DNA of 64,000 nucleotides, from contig NZ_WJBI01000014.1 in assembly GCF_020804225.1 (NCBI RefSeq), positions 62,252-126,251 of the forward strand, read 5' to 3'. Both the position numbers and the translations under genes were made by a program. Origin of the DNA: Methanosarcina sp. DH2. Lineage in GTDB: Archaea; Halobacteriota; Methanosarcinia; Methanosarcinales; Methanosarcinaceae. The notes beneath the pieces were generated by a model. It was not told the DNA's origin, searched no databases, and saw only the letters and a list, made by a program, of their open reading frames with translations. How positions within the stretch are numbered: the stretch's first letter is position 1; every line of letters starts with the position of its first letter. Positions 38,003 to 57,914 of the stretch are shown here, piece by piece.

Positions 38003-39478
38003 TTACTGCTCCCCGAAGAAGGAACGGATCATCGGGTGCATCTCCATCATCTGCTCGGAAGCGATATCCTCGTACAGACGGTACACAATGCTTACAGTCA
38101 GCAGCAGCCCTGTACCTCCGGCAGATCCAATAGTACCGAGCAGGCTTGCAACCAGGGTAAGAACCCCAATGAAAGCTCCACCTATTACAGTTACCTTTGG
38201 AATATAGCGCTGCATAACTTTTTCAATACTACCGATGTTTCGCCTGAAACCAGGGATCTGCATTCCTGAATTGAATATCTTCTGAGCTGTGGGCTTTGCT
38301 CCCATGCCTGTGGTTTCTATCCAGAAGAGGGCGAAAATAATCCCGCCTCCGATAAGCATCACAGCATCTGCAAAGACGTGAAGCACTATCTGCCAGGTAG
38401 CCGGAGCCGCTGCCCCATAAGCTGCAAAGGACTCCCGCACAAGGGATGGAATCCAGTCATAAGGGCTGTTTATGGGAGCCAGGTAATACATAATTCCGTT
38501 CAGTGGCGTTGAGCCGCTGAATTCTCCGAGGAATGTAATTCCACGGCCCGAAAGGATGATCCCGACCATCTGGATGTTAGCCTGAAGAGCCCTGACAAGG
38601 ATCATTGGCAGGACTGATGCATATATGAGCTTGACAGGGAAACGGCCCCTTGCTCCTCTAACCGCACTGTGGGCGAGAGGGATCTCGATTCTCGTACTTT
38701 CCACATATACTACGAGCAGGAAGATAATAACCGTGCTCAGGAGAGCCAGAATTCCTCCTCTGATCAGCAGGAACATCAGGCCTTCACCGGATAAAAGGAA
38801 GTCTGCACCGGTATTCTGGGCGATGTAGATCCATTTGGGAATGAGTCCAACAGGAAGCCCGTTCTCGAGTTGCCAGTTAAATATCCCTGTAACGATCTGC
38901 TGGGAAATTCCCGCAACTATGAAAAGCCCGACTCCTGACCCGATACCCCATTTGGAAACCACTTCATCCATGAAAAGGATCAGCGTGCCTCCGATAAAGA
39001 TCTGGACAAGAAGCAGTAAAGTGATCACTCCCAGGCCCACACCAAGAGCAGAAGCAAGCCCCGGATCCGGCTGGATATATCCACCAAGAAGCTGCGGTAG
39101 AGCCTCCAGAATGATCATGACAAAAACAAGGAACTTCTGGGCTCCCTGAAAGAATGCCTGATCTTTGGGGTTCGAAAGGTCCATTTTGATAATGTCTGCC
39201 CCAACAAGAAGCTGCAGGACAATAGAAGCCGTGACAATTGGCCCTATACCAAGAAGGACTAAAGATCCCGAAGCCCCGGCAAAGAAGGCACGGTAAGATT
39301 CAAAAAGGTCAACAGAATCCTGAGACATCCCGAAGAGCGGTACATTTGCAAGAGCAAAGTACAACACCAGAACTCCCAGAGTCCACCAGAGTTTATCCTT
39401 AAAGTGGACGTGTTTTTCCGGACTTGCTACTGCGGGTAACTTGTTAAAAAACGGTTCTAAGGTATCCCTGAGAGTCAT
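38003..39478 (-). CDS. secY: Preprotein translocase channel SecY (Sec61 alpha)
   Basis: A 491-residue integral membrane protein with about ten hydrophobic helices, the archaeal SecY size. GIGPIVTASIVLQLLVG (helix 2 and plug area) and IVYRLYEDIASEQMMEMHPMIRSFFG at the C-terminus are typical. It forms the protein-conducting channel with SecE and Sec beta. It follows rpl15 after 140 bases, which hold a possible promoter (TATAAATAAAG on the minus strand), so it may have its own transcript besides read-through. Confidence 0.95.
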   Translation of the reverse strand: MTLRDTLEPFFNKLPAVASPEKHVHFKDKLWWTLGVLVLYFALANVPLFGMSQDSVDLFESYRAFFAGASGSLVLLGIGPIVTASIVLQLLVGADIIKMDLSNPKDQAFFQGAQKFLVFVMIILEALPQLLGGYIQPDPGLASALGVGLGVITLLLLVQIFIGGTLILFMDEVVSKWGIGSGVGLFIVAGISQQIVTGIFNWQLENGLPVGLIPKWIYIAQNTGADFLLSGEGLMFLLIRGGILALLSTVIIFLLVVYVESTRIEIPLAHSAVRGARGRFPVKLIYASVLPMILVRALQANIQMVGIILSGRGITFLGEFSGSTPLNGIMYYLAPINSPYDWIPSLVRESFAAYGAAAPATWQIVLHVFADAVMLIGGGIIFALFWIETTGMGAKPTAQKIFNSGMQIPGFRRNIGSIEKVMQRYIPKVTVIGGAFIGVLTLVASLLGTIGSAGGTGLLLTVSIVYRLYEDIASEQMMEMHPMIRSFFGEQ

Positions 39479-39618
39479 CGATTACACCATTCAAAATATA
39501 CTTTATTTATACTGATTTAAATATTAGATTATGTTTTACCTTAAGATAATGGTATATATCACATCTAATATAAAAAGGTACTAAAAGAATGAAATAAGTA
39601 GTGTCAGAATGACACCAC

Positions 39619-40041
<423 letters not shown>

Positions 40042-40051
40042 TTAAACCACC

Positions 40052-41144
<1,093 letters not shown>

Positions 41145-41153
41145 TTAATCACC

Positions 41154-43134
<1,981 letters not shown>

Positions 43135-43148
43135 TTCCTGTTCCCTCC

Positions 43149-43541
<393 letters not shown>

Positions 43542-43551
43542 TTAAATCACC

Positions 43552-47952
<4,401 letters not shown>

Positions 47953-47957
47953 TCACC

Positions 47958-48380
<423 letters not shown>

Positions 48381-48383
48381 TCA

Positions 48384-51154
<2,771 letters not shown>

Positions 51155-51184
51155 TCAATTGAAATACCAGCCCCTCCGGTCGGA

Positions 51185-51447
51185 GCAATATGGGTGACAA
51201 AAGAGAAATGCGCTGGATTCCCCGAACGCTACCAGGTGGGGGAGGGATGTCGTTCAGACCTGCCGGCGGAAAGCCTCGAGCAGACCGGAGCTTTATGCTC
51301 CTGGTACCCTACATTCCTTCAGGCATCTGCAGATATTCGGTTCCCTTATGTTCCTGCTTCGGCAGGAAACATAGATTAAAGGACCGACCTTACGATCCTG
51401 GCAGACCCAAATCCAGGCACTCGGCCCTGATTTGAAACATATAGCAA
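51185..51447. ncRNA. Candidate structured RNA or leader upstream of rpl3
   Basis: The stretch is markedly richer in G and C than the flanking intergenic DNA and full of pairing sequence: CTACCAG/CTGGTA (51229 with 51301), GAGC-TTTAT-GCTC, a strong hairpin TTCCTGC-TTCG-GCAGGAA (about 51351-51368) and CAAATCCAGG/CCTGATTTG (51409 with 51425). The C(UUCG)G loop is canonical on the plus strand, which argues for a plus-strand RNA; yet a structured 5' leader of the rpl3 operon on the minus strand is equally possible. I see neither SRP RNA nor RNase P RNA signature motifs. The 81-codon plus-strand frame here has no recognisable family. Confidence 0.45.
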
Positions 51448-51464
51448 TCTGATTTTGAAACTTC

Positions 51465-51527
51465 AGTATTCAGTAACCTGATTTCTAACTCAGTTAACCT
51501 GATTTGAAACTTCAGTATTCAGCAACT
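51465..51527. repeat. Direct repeat upstream of rpl3
   Basis: GAAACTTCAGTATTCAG occurs twice (from about 51466 and 51509), and AACCTGATTT occurs twice between and before them. Possible operator or remnant. Confidence 0.75.
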
Positions 51528-51818
51528 GCAACCGCAATTCATCGAAAACCTGAAACAGTTTCGTGCGATTTTAGACGCCTCGAAGGCGTCAAAAGCGGGC
51601 GTTTCAAAGCATTGGCCCTTTGACACTCATGTTAATCCGACTTTTCTCACTGGTTTATATTCAATGCAGGAATTCTACCGCAACGGCAGAAAGCCCTTAC
51701 TTCCGGAGATTTCCGGGAGTTTAGCATTAAGCATCACATTGATCTGATTAAATGTTTCAAGTACGAAAATACCTGAAACTTCACATCTCTGATGTACTTT
51801 GCCTTTAAATAGCACATC

Positions 51819-51832
51819 TAATATATAAAGCC
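51819..51832 (-). promoter_or_regulatory. Possible distal TATA box for the rpl3 operon
   Basis: Minus strand CTTTATATATTAG is the best TATA-like string in the interval upstream of rpl3; it would give a leader of about 660 bases. Weaker candidates nearer the gene are GAATATAAACC (about 51660) and CTATATG (about 51440). Which is used cannot be told from sequence. Confidence 0.3.
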
Positions 51833-52077
51833 TTTGCAGATGGAGGGGAAAAATAAGAAAGAGGAATCAATGGCAGGGGAGAAAAAAGATGAGAAATTAA
51901 AGAGTTAAAAGCTGCAGGAATTACACAGACATATGGAACATTATATAGAACACTATATAATACATTGAGGCTGACAGATCTTCACTATTTACCAGCACCC
52001 TGGATGGACCTTGAAGCAAAATTCCTGAAAAAAAGGTATCCGAAGACTTCCGGATGGGTACAGAGTCCGGCTAAATC

Positions 52078-52341
52078 TCAGGAACCTGCCTGTTTTTCAT
52101 CAGAAACATTTTTTACAATTTTAGGGATCTTCCTGCCCCTGAAGTTGATTCCGCCTGCAAGTGCCACACCCTGTGTTTTCCGGACTAATTCGGCAGAGCT
52201 GCTGTCAAGGCTGGCAATAATTGTTCTTCCTGCCACCATTTCGATTCTCCCTCCTGACCCGAGGACTACTTTAAGGATTCCCTGGACCTGAAGGGCAGTA
52301 GCATTTTCTGCAACCTTTATAAGATATGTTTCAATTGGCAT
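52078..52341 (-). CDS. Small alpha/beta protein of the PASTA cluster, inhibitor I9-like pattern
   Basis: An 87-residue protein. The pattern TYLIKVAENATALQVQGILKVVLGSGGRIEMVAGRTIIASLDSSSAELVRKT is a beta-alpha-beta-beta-alpha arrangement like subtilisin-propeptide (inhibitor I9) ferredoxin folds, but this is a guess from the strand/helix pattern. No signal peptide. Its ATG lies 15 bases after the stop of the PASTA gene, so the two are co-transcribed. Confidence 0.6.
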   Translation of the reverse strand: MPIETYLIKVAENATALQVQGILKVVLGSGGRIEMVAGRTIIASLDSSSAELVRKTQGVALAGGINFRGRKIPKIVKNVSDEKQAGS

Positions 52342-52356
52342 CGAAAAACCTGCAGA

Positions 52357-54195
52357 TCAAAGTTTAAGCCTGGAAAAGGTACTGGAGCGCAATTGAGTTA
52401 CAGGCGCCGGTATTGAGACTGCAAGGCTGACCGGGACCGACAGGTTAACCGCAGAGCCTGCCCCCGGGTTCTGGCTTATAACCGTACCGGCAGCAACAGT
52501 CGAGATGGCTTCCGAAACCGTTCCGACCTTTATCCCCTGAGCTCCGAGTAAAGAAACCGCCTTTTCAAGAGGCATGCCGATGATGTCCGGAACCAATTCA
52601 GGCTTCGGTTCAGGAGGTACTGCAGTTTGTACTTTCAGGGAGGCGGCAGTATTTAGGGAGGCAGTATTTGGAATAGCAGTATCCAAGGCAGCAGTATTTT
52701 GAGCAGCAGTATTGAGAGTAGTTCCCGCTGGAGTGGTTTCTCCGGAAAGGGCTCCCTTATTGAGAGGTTTTACTGAACTCTCTACCGAATTCTCAACCTG
52801 GGCCGGAAATTTAACTGAGGTTTCGGCCCGGGTCTGCACTTGAGTTTCTGAGGAGGTCTTTACCGGAGTTTCTGCTGAGATCTTTATCGGAGCTTCCGCA
52901 TGCAGATTGACTAAAGGTACACCGGCAGAATTGTCCCCGGATACCTTAGATATGATTTCGGGCTGCGGCTTCGGGAGTGGCTCGGCAGGGACTATATTCG
53001 CCGGTTCTTTTACAACGGTTCCGGGAAAAGACTGAACTGGTTTTTCAAGTACTACTTCCTTTTCTCCTGCTGAGACGATAAGGTCAACTTTTGAGTTTGC
53101 TTCAACTTCAAGTCCTGGTTTGGGGTTCTGCGCAAGCACAATTCCCGGGTTCCCGCGCGAGAGCTGCTCTCTTACTCCACCCAGCTGGAGCCCGGACTTT
53201 TCTATGACCTGCTTTGCGCTTTCAAGCTCAAGCCCGAGCAGGTTTGGAACTTTGAAGACCTTTACAGAAACCGTAAGGACAATTGCAGAATTAACTTCGG
53301 TTTCCGAACCCGGAGTGAGGCTCTGGGCAAGGACTGTACCGGGTGTGCTGTTCGAAGGCTTTTCTTTGACCCCTTCAAGTCGGAGCCGCGATTTTTCAAT
53401 GAGGGTTTTTGCAGCATCAAGCCCGAGCCCTGCAAGGTCCGGGACTTTTACAGACGAAATTTTTGATACTGTAAGGTCTACATATGCCCCAGGTTCTGCA
53501 AGGGAGCTTTCCGAAGGGAGCTGGGTTATAACCGTACCCTGAGGCATGCTGCTCTCCTTCTCAAGGATATCTCCTGCCTTAAAGCCTGCTTCAAATAGTT
53601 TGTTTTCAGCTTCTTCTTTTGAGAGCCCCACAAGAGCAGGAACCTCTTTATAAGAACCAATACCCGATTTTTCGGGAACCGCCTTTAGAGAAAACTCTAT
53701 TGTGCTGAGGTTTTCAGGGCTGATGATGTCATCGGCTTTTGGCATCTGGAACCTCAGTTCCTCCCCTTCGAGAGCAATATTGGTTTTCAGGGTCACATTC
53801 ATGCTGCTGACAAGGTACTTTGGGCCGGACTGCACTTTCTTGAGCCCTCTGTCCATTTCTGCAAGTGAGGAGGCAAAAGAACTGACAAGGTTTGAAGAAG
53901 AGATTACAGGCCTGCTTTTCTGCAAAATAGAAATCCGGGACTCAAGTTCTGCTTTCTCATTTGAGAGCCTTGTCACCTGCGCTGCAAGGCTGCTTTTTTC
54001 CTGTTCAAGGAAGAGTTTTTCCAGAAGCAGCTTTTCCGAACTTTCTTTATAGGCGAGGGCTTCCTTTTGAATGGATTGAAACTCGACTTCCGTGTTATTC
54101 AGTTTAGCCACAAGGCTTGAATAACTGCTCGAATCTATTGTCCCTGCTTTCCTGAATACTTCCAGGCTGCTCCTGAGATCACTTATATTTGTCAT
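52357..54195 (-). CDS. Cytoplasmic four-PASTA-domain protein with coiled coil
   Basis: A 612-residue protein. Residues about 1-95 are a coiled coil (LLLEKLFLEQEKSSLAAQVTRLSNEKAELESRISILQ), 125-178 a beta-rich segment, then three PASTA domains in tandem (about 182-247, 250-315, 318-383), a Thr/Ser/Val/Pro/Ala-rich linker (about 385-525), and a fourth PASTA (about 530-595). Each has the VPxLxGLxxxxAxxxLxxxGLxxG...PGxVxxQxPxPGxxVxxxxxVxLxVS pattern. There is no signal peptide, membrane helix or kinase domain, unlike bacterial PASTA proteins, and Methanosarcina lacks murein. Centre of a co-directional cluster of unrecognised genes. Confidence 0.85.
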   Translation of the reverse strand: MTNISDLRSSLEVFRKAGTIDSSSYSSLVAKLNNTEVEFQSIQKEALAYKESSEKLLLEKLFLEQEKSSLAAQVTRLSNEKAELESRISILQKSRPVISSSNLVSSFASSLAEMDRGLKKVQSGPKYLVSSMNVTLKTNIALEGEELRFQMPKADDIISPENLSTIEFSLKAVPEKSGIGSYKEVPALVGLSKEEAENKLFEAGFKAGDILEKESSMPQGTVITQLPSESSLAEPGAYVDLTVSKISSVKVPDLAGLGLDAAKTLIEKSRLRLEGVKEKPSNSTPGTVLAQSLTPGSETEVNSAIVLTVSVKVFKVPNLLGLELESAKQVIEKSGLQLGGVREQLSRGNPGIVLAQNPKPGLEVEANSKVDLIVSAGEKEVVLEKPVQSFPGTVVKEPANIVPAEPLPKPQPEIISKVSGDNSAGVPLVNLHAEAPIKISAETPVKTSSETQVQTRAETSVKFPAQVENSVESSVKPLNKGALSGETTPAGTTLNTAAQNTAALDTAIPNTASLNTAASLKVQTAVPPEPKPELVPDIIGMPLEKAVSLLGAQGIKVGTVSEAISTVAAGTVISQNPGAGSAVNLSVPVSLAVSIPAPVTQLRSSTFSRLKL

Positions 54196-54232
54196 TCCGT
54201 TCCTCCAGAAAGAAAATTTCCTGACAGGGGCA

Positions 54233-54637
54233 TTATTCCTCCCTCACCCTTGAAGATGCCGGAATGGACACTATTTTCGCTTTGATACAGCTTGAGCCCT
54301 GCACATCATAACTGTAAAGGGAGTTGTACGAGGCATTAAGGGGAGAAGCATTGAGGACAGGCCTGTAGCCCCTTATCCGGTTTTTAGAGTCTCTTTCTTC
54401 TTCAAGCTTCACAGTAAGCGACATCTTGAGCTCAAGGTCTACCTCGGGAATGTGATACCATGCAGCTTGAATGTCATACCCGCTTAGGGCTTTTTCTTCA
54501 TCAATTACTATCTGGGTCTTTATGGAATTTCGGTCAAGAGCCTGCTGAGTCTCAGCAACGGAACGCCCGACTTCCCCCAGAAGCCTGGAAAGAGGGGTAA
54601 TAAGCACTTCTCCGATTTCTTCCCCGTCATTAACCAC
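54233..54637 (-). CDS. Conserved-looking hypothetical protein of the PASTA cluster
   Basis: A 134-residue protein: a helical N-terminus (EVLITPLSRLLGEVGRSVAETQQALDRNS) and then alternating strands (YDIQAAWYHIPEVDLELKMSLTVKLEEE; SSCIKAKIVSIPAS). The strand region resembles residues 125-178 of the PASTA protein in style (LKMSLTVK/ VTLKTNIALEGEELRFQMP). It lies 37 bases upstream of the PASTA gene on the same strand. I do not recognise the family. Confidence 0.65.
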   Translation of the reverse strand: MVNDGEEIGEVLITPLSRLLGEVGRSVAETQQALDRNSIKTQIVIDEEKALSGYDIQAAWYHIPEVDLELKMSLTVKLEEERDSKNRIRGYRPVLNASPLNASYNSLYSYDVQGSSCIKAKIVSIPASSRVREE

Positions 54638-54662
54638 AATAACAACTCCTTGAAGTAGTCCT

Positions 54663-54765
54663 GGAAATAAGTTATGGAAATAAGTTATGGAAATAAGTTC
54701 TTGAATAAATCTTTGAATAAATCCTTGAATAAATCCTTGAATAAATCCTTGAAATAAGTCCTGAA
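54663..54765. repeat. Tandem AT-rich repeats upstream of the 134-residue gene
   Basis: AAATAAGTTATGG occurs in three successive units, followed by four units of TTGAATAAATCC. They fill the gap between the IS-truncated gene and the 134-residue gene and would lie in the transcript leader. Confidence 0.85.
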
Positions 54766-54901
54766 AAGGATATAAAAAAACACGGCAGTACAGCCAGCCT
54801 GTAAAAAGGGTATTTCAGAGCCATACCTGCCGCAACTACAGTCAGGTTCCCCATTATTTCAAAGGAGCCTTTCAGTAGTAAGAAATATTTTATCGGAGGC
54901 T

Positions 54902-55168
54902 TTAGTTAGGGCTGGCTGCCGCAGCAACCTTAACCGTTACCTTGGGAATTGTCCTCTCAGGGGCAGGGACAGGCCTGAGGGTTGTCCTCAGCAGGCTTGT
55001 GCCTTCTTCCTTAAAGGAATATTTAGAGCTGTATTTTGCATTAAACGTGGAGGTATAGGCAACGGTAGTTGTATTTTCAAAGCTCCCCTTGCTTTTTCCG
55101 AAGAGGAGTTTTGCAAGCCCGCCGGACTCCATACTGCCGCTGATCTTTGATTGGTTATTTAACGTCAA
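54902..55168 (-). pseudogene. 5'-truncated gene of the PASTA cluster, cut by the TnpB element
   Basis: An 88-codon frame from the IS edge: SKISGSMESGGLAKLLFGKSKGSFENTTTVAYTSTFNAKYSSKYSFKEEGTSLLRTTLRPVPAPERTIPKVTVKVAAAASPN. The frame is closed by TAG at the insertion junction, and the nearest codons (TTG) have no Shine-Dalgarno. So the insertion removed the start; the missing part is not recognisable on the other side of the element. A downstream ATG (MESGGLAK) could still be used. The Ser/Thr-rich, strand-forming sequence resembles none that I know for sure. Confidence 0.6.
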
Positions 55169-55330
55169 CTACTCGTCACTAAAGTGACAAGCATGGATAT
55201 CCCTGATTTCTCAGATCATATTATCCGTATGGGTGGGTGACTTACACCCCTGTGACTCTAAGATATACCTATAGTCACGTGTTCTGTGTTCGATATTCTG
55301 AGCACCATTCAAATCAGCATTAAGATCGAA
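55165..55330 (-). ncRNA. Candidate omega RNA (reRNA) of the TnpB element
   Basis: TnpB proteins are RNA-guided nucleases whose guide RNA overlaps the 3' end of tnpB and the right end of the element, with the guide read from the flank. Here that RNA would end with the CACTTTAGTGACGAG hairpin and take its guide from about 55165 downwards (TTGACGTTAAATAACC...). Inferred from family knowledge and position; nothing in the sequence proves transcription. Confidence 0.4.
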
Positions 55331-56487
55331 ACCACATGCTTTACATCGAAACGTTAATCCGTTTCTATTATTTTTAGAGATGTGGTTACATCTACAACAA
55401 GTCTGAGATGTATATTCTGGATTTACATACTCGGTTATGATTCCAGCATTTTTGGCTTTATATTCAATGAATTGCTGTAACTGATAGAAAGCCCAACTAT
55501 TATGGAGATATTTTTGTTTCTTTCTCAACTTGTTATTAGTATGATCTCTGATACCTGTCAAGTCCTCTAAACCGATTACAGAAACACTATTTTCAATTGC
55601 GAATTTTACAATTGCTTTAGAGATACAATGATTAACATCTGTCATTAGACGTTTCTCTTTGCCTGCTAGCCGTTTCAGTACACGTTTAGCTGACAAAGTT
55701 CCCTTAGATTGTAATCTTGCTCTCATTTCTTTGTAGATATTTCTCTTGTTTTTGATTTCTCCTCCTGCAAAAAATTTACATTTCTTATCAGTAGTAGAAG
55801 CAACAGCGAGATAATTAATACCTACATCAACTCCCATAAAAGTAGAAGCGTTCTCTATTTTCTGGTCCGGAAGCTCTTGAGATACAGTGAGATGGAAATA
55901 GTAATCTCCATCTTTGTGTTTCACAACTTTAGACGCTTCAAATTTCCACGGAGATTTAAAAAATTGTAATGCATATTCATAGTTCTGGATTTGGTATGTG
56001 TTTCTTCCGTGACTGAAAGTAGTAATACTTACCGAATTTTCAGTTATCGTATAATCTCTCTTGTATGATAATGTCATAGAAGTAGGAGAATAAACTACTT
56101 TCTGCCAATAACTCATACCTATTTTTGCCAGTTTTACTATTGTTTTGTATGTTCCTGCTACTTGTCTTGGTATAGTACAGCTTACCTGAGATTTCAAGCC
56201 TATATTTTCTCGAAGATAAGGATATACCATTTTTTGTAATTTCATAGCAGGTATTATTTTTCCATGTTCAAAAACAACATTAGATGTATAATTCATACCT
56301 TTACTGTATTTTTGCATGGTTTCCACTAAATTAAAATCTGGATTAAGTATTTTCAATTGTATTGTTTTTGTGGATTCCATAATATCTCTGATTCACACAA
56401 ATGTATTTAGAGATTTCGTGTGAAAATTATACTTATGCAGGAGTTGTTAAGATGACGCATTCCTCCCGCCACTAAAGTAACGGGAAT
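55169..56487 (-). mobile_element. IS200/IS605-family TnpB-only element
   Basis: The tnpB gene is flanked by related subterminal hairpins instead of inverted repeats: GTCACTAAAGTGAC at 55175-55188 and CCGCCACTAAAGTAACGGG at 56466-56484; both contain CACTAAAGT. No TnpA is present, so it moves, if at all, with a TnpA supplied elsewhere. Its insertion truncates the gene at 54902-55168. Exact ends are estimated to within about 15 bases. Confidence 0.7.
55211..56380 (-). CDS. tnpB: TnpB RNA-guided nuclease
   Basis: A 389-residue TnpB. RuvC residues are Asp185 (GVDVGIN), Glu272 (IGLEDLTGI) and Asp356 (NADLNGAQN); a four-Cys zinc ribbon is at Cys328/Cys331 and Cys346/Cys349. The N-terminal wedge-like domain is full length, so the enzyme looks intact. 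It would cut DNA at a transposon-adjacent motif under guidance of the omega RNA, helping the element persist. The start codon gives MESTKTIQLK. Confidence 0.92.
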   Translation of the reverse strand: MESTKTIQLKILNPDFNLVETMQKYSKGMNYTSNVVFEHGKIIPAMKLQKMVYPYLRENIGLKSQVSCTIPRQVAGTYKTIVKLAKIGMSYWQKVVYSPTSMTLSYKRDYTITENSVSITTFSHGRNTYQIQNYEYALQFFKSPWKFEASKVVKHKDGDYYFHLTVSQELPDQKIENASTFMGVDVGINYLAVASTTDKKCKFFAGGEIKNKRNIYKEMRARLQSKGTLSAKRVLKRLAGKEKRLMTDVNHCISKAIVKFAIENSVSVIGLEDLTGIRDHTNNKLRKKQKYLHNSWAFYQLQQFIEYKAKNAGIITEYVNPEYTSQTCCRCNHISKNNRNGLTFRCKACGFDLNADLNGAQNIEHRTRDYRYILESQGCKSPTHTDNMI

Positions 56488-56709
56488 CCTGCTTATTTAT
56501 CATAAAACACTTTGTTAAAAAGATAACAAATTTACTTAAAAAATATTTGCAAAGTATTAACCTTTACACCCTCTGAACTTTTACGAAGAAAACACGCTAT
56601 AGAATCCAAAGGAGAAAACTTTATTAATAAAAAAAGAAGAAAGTTAATTAAAAAATATGAAGAGTTGAAAGAGAATAAATTCTACTGTTTACAATGATAC
56701 AGTATAAAT

Positions 56710-56865
56710 TTAGAGATACACTAAAGAGGAAGCTTTCTCTTTCTTCATCTTCCCCTGAGATGCTGAAAGGCACTCAAGTTTACAGTAGATTGCCTTTTCC
56801 TCAACCTTTTTCAGGACTACAAACTCATTCCCACAAATCGGACAGATTTTTTTTACGTACTCCAC
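56710..56865 (-). CDS. Small zinc-ribbon protein (51 residues)
   Basis: Read directly from the sequence: GTG at 56865, TAA at 56710-56712. The 51 residues contain CPIC (Cys8, Cys11) and YCKLEC (Cys28, Cys32), with a CxxC...CxxxC spacing that would hold one zinc ion, then a Lys-rich tail. GGGTGAT lies about 5 bases before the start. Such short zinc proteins are common in Methanosarcina; function unknown. Confidence 0.6.
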   Translation of the reverse strand: MEYVKKICPICGNEFVVLKKVEEKAIYCKLECLSASQGKMKKEKASSLVYL

Positions 56866-57232
56866 TAAATATCACCCACTCGTTTTAACTTCAGTTTTCA
56901 ATTAGGTTTTTTAACAGGCGGTAACTACGTATTTTATTCCCATATAATGAATTAGAGGCATAGGCGAATATTATTACCTAATTGCATTTATCGAATCTGA
57001 ATATATGCCACCTTATTTATTCTTTCCCTGAATTATACTCCGACCCACTATTTAATCGTAAGATACGATTGTACATAGCTAGACGTTAGATGAGTAAATA
57101 ACTTTAGGAAACATAGTTTCTGAAAATTGGTACTTAATAAGTGGCTGCTTTTGGAGAAACTGTAGAGTTTTCAAAAATGAGCTCAAGAAAAAATTACTGA
57201 AAAAAATCAAATTGCGTGCGGCCACCCTAAGG

Positions 57233-57346
57233 AGGCTGTCCGACAATTACTATCAGTAATAAAAGAATTCCTTCTTTTTCGATTTAAAGGTTTTAGACAC
57301 CTTTATTTACATGATTTGGACTTGAAAATGAATTGTCGGACAGCCT
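57233..57346. mobile_element. MITE-like element with perfect 16-bp terminal inverted repeats
   Basis: AGGCTGTCCGACAATT (57233-57248) is exactly inverted at 57331-57346. The 114-bp element contains no gene and an AT-rich centre. It looks like a non-autonomous derivative of an IS whose transposase is not in this window. Single-stranded, it would fold into one long hairpin. Confidence 0.85.
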
Positions 57347-57484
57347 GGGCATTATCAGAGTCTGAGTTTTACTGATTATGAGATGAGGGATATACAAAAA
57401 AGACTTGCTGAATGGGGGATCATTAGAGTATGATTGACTGTCCCTCCCATGGCTTGACGACCTGCCGGAGGGGAATACCTTTTT

Positions 57485-57643
57485 CATGTGGTATGTAAAA
57501 TAAACGTCGTAGATCGCCTTACAGTCGCTCGGGTATCAGGGCATAAAAAATGCCTCATGGATTCTGGAAAAGCAAAGAATGATGATAATCTCCCTCAAAT
57601 TATTATTGACCGCTTATATAAATCGTTTAAATATATGGTTTGA
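57485..57643 (+). pseudogene. Possible tyrosine-recombinase C-terminal remnant
   Basis: The frame closing at TGA 57641-57643 contains DRLTVARVSGHKKCLMD, like the VAxxxGHxxxxxT stretch around the second catalytic Arg/His of tyrosine recombinases, but the motif is short and the Tyr is not identifiable. No start is visible. It adjoins the plasmid-like gene block, so an integrase remnant is plausible, not more. Confidence 0.25.
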
Positions 57644-57914
57644 TAATTTTTAATTTGGACCGGGCGCGCGTTAAAGTCTAGGCTCCAAATCAATCCATAT
57701 ATGAATATATATAGCCTCATTTTTAACCTGTTTTTATTTTTAACTATTGAAATCTATTTTACTGATTTTACTCTATTTATTTGAATCTATTGGACATTAT
57801 CCTATATACCTAAAGTGTCTATTTGCTGTTATTCGACTTTAATATGTGTTTATTTCAAACTATACCTGGCTATTTGCAAAAATATATATGTATTAGTAAC
57901 GTATATTCAAGTAT

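Noticed and set aside
51190-51435. 81-codon frame upstream of rpl3
   Set aside because: It coincides with the hairpin-rich region; the amino acid sequence is low in hydrophobic core and resembles structured RNA read as protein.
51185-51447. SRP RNA or RNase P RNA identity for the GC-rich stretch
   Set aside because: The SRP helix 8 pattern and the RNase P GAGGAAAGUC-type motif are not found on either strand, so I left it as an unnamed candidate.
57360-57430. Short coding-like frame ending RDIQKRLAEWGIIRV
   Set aside because: It may be the end of a lost gene, but it has no start and is too short to support.
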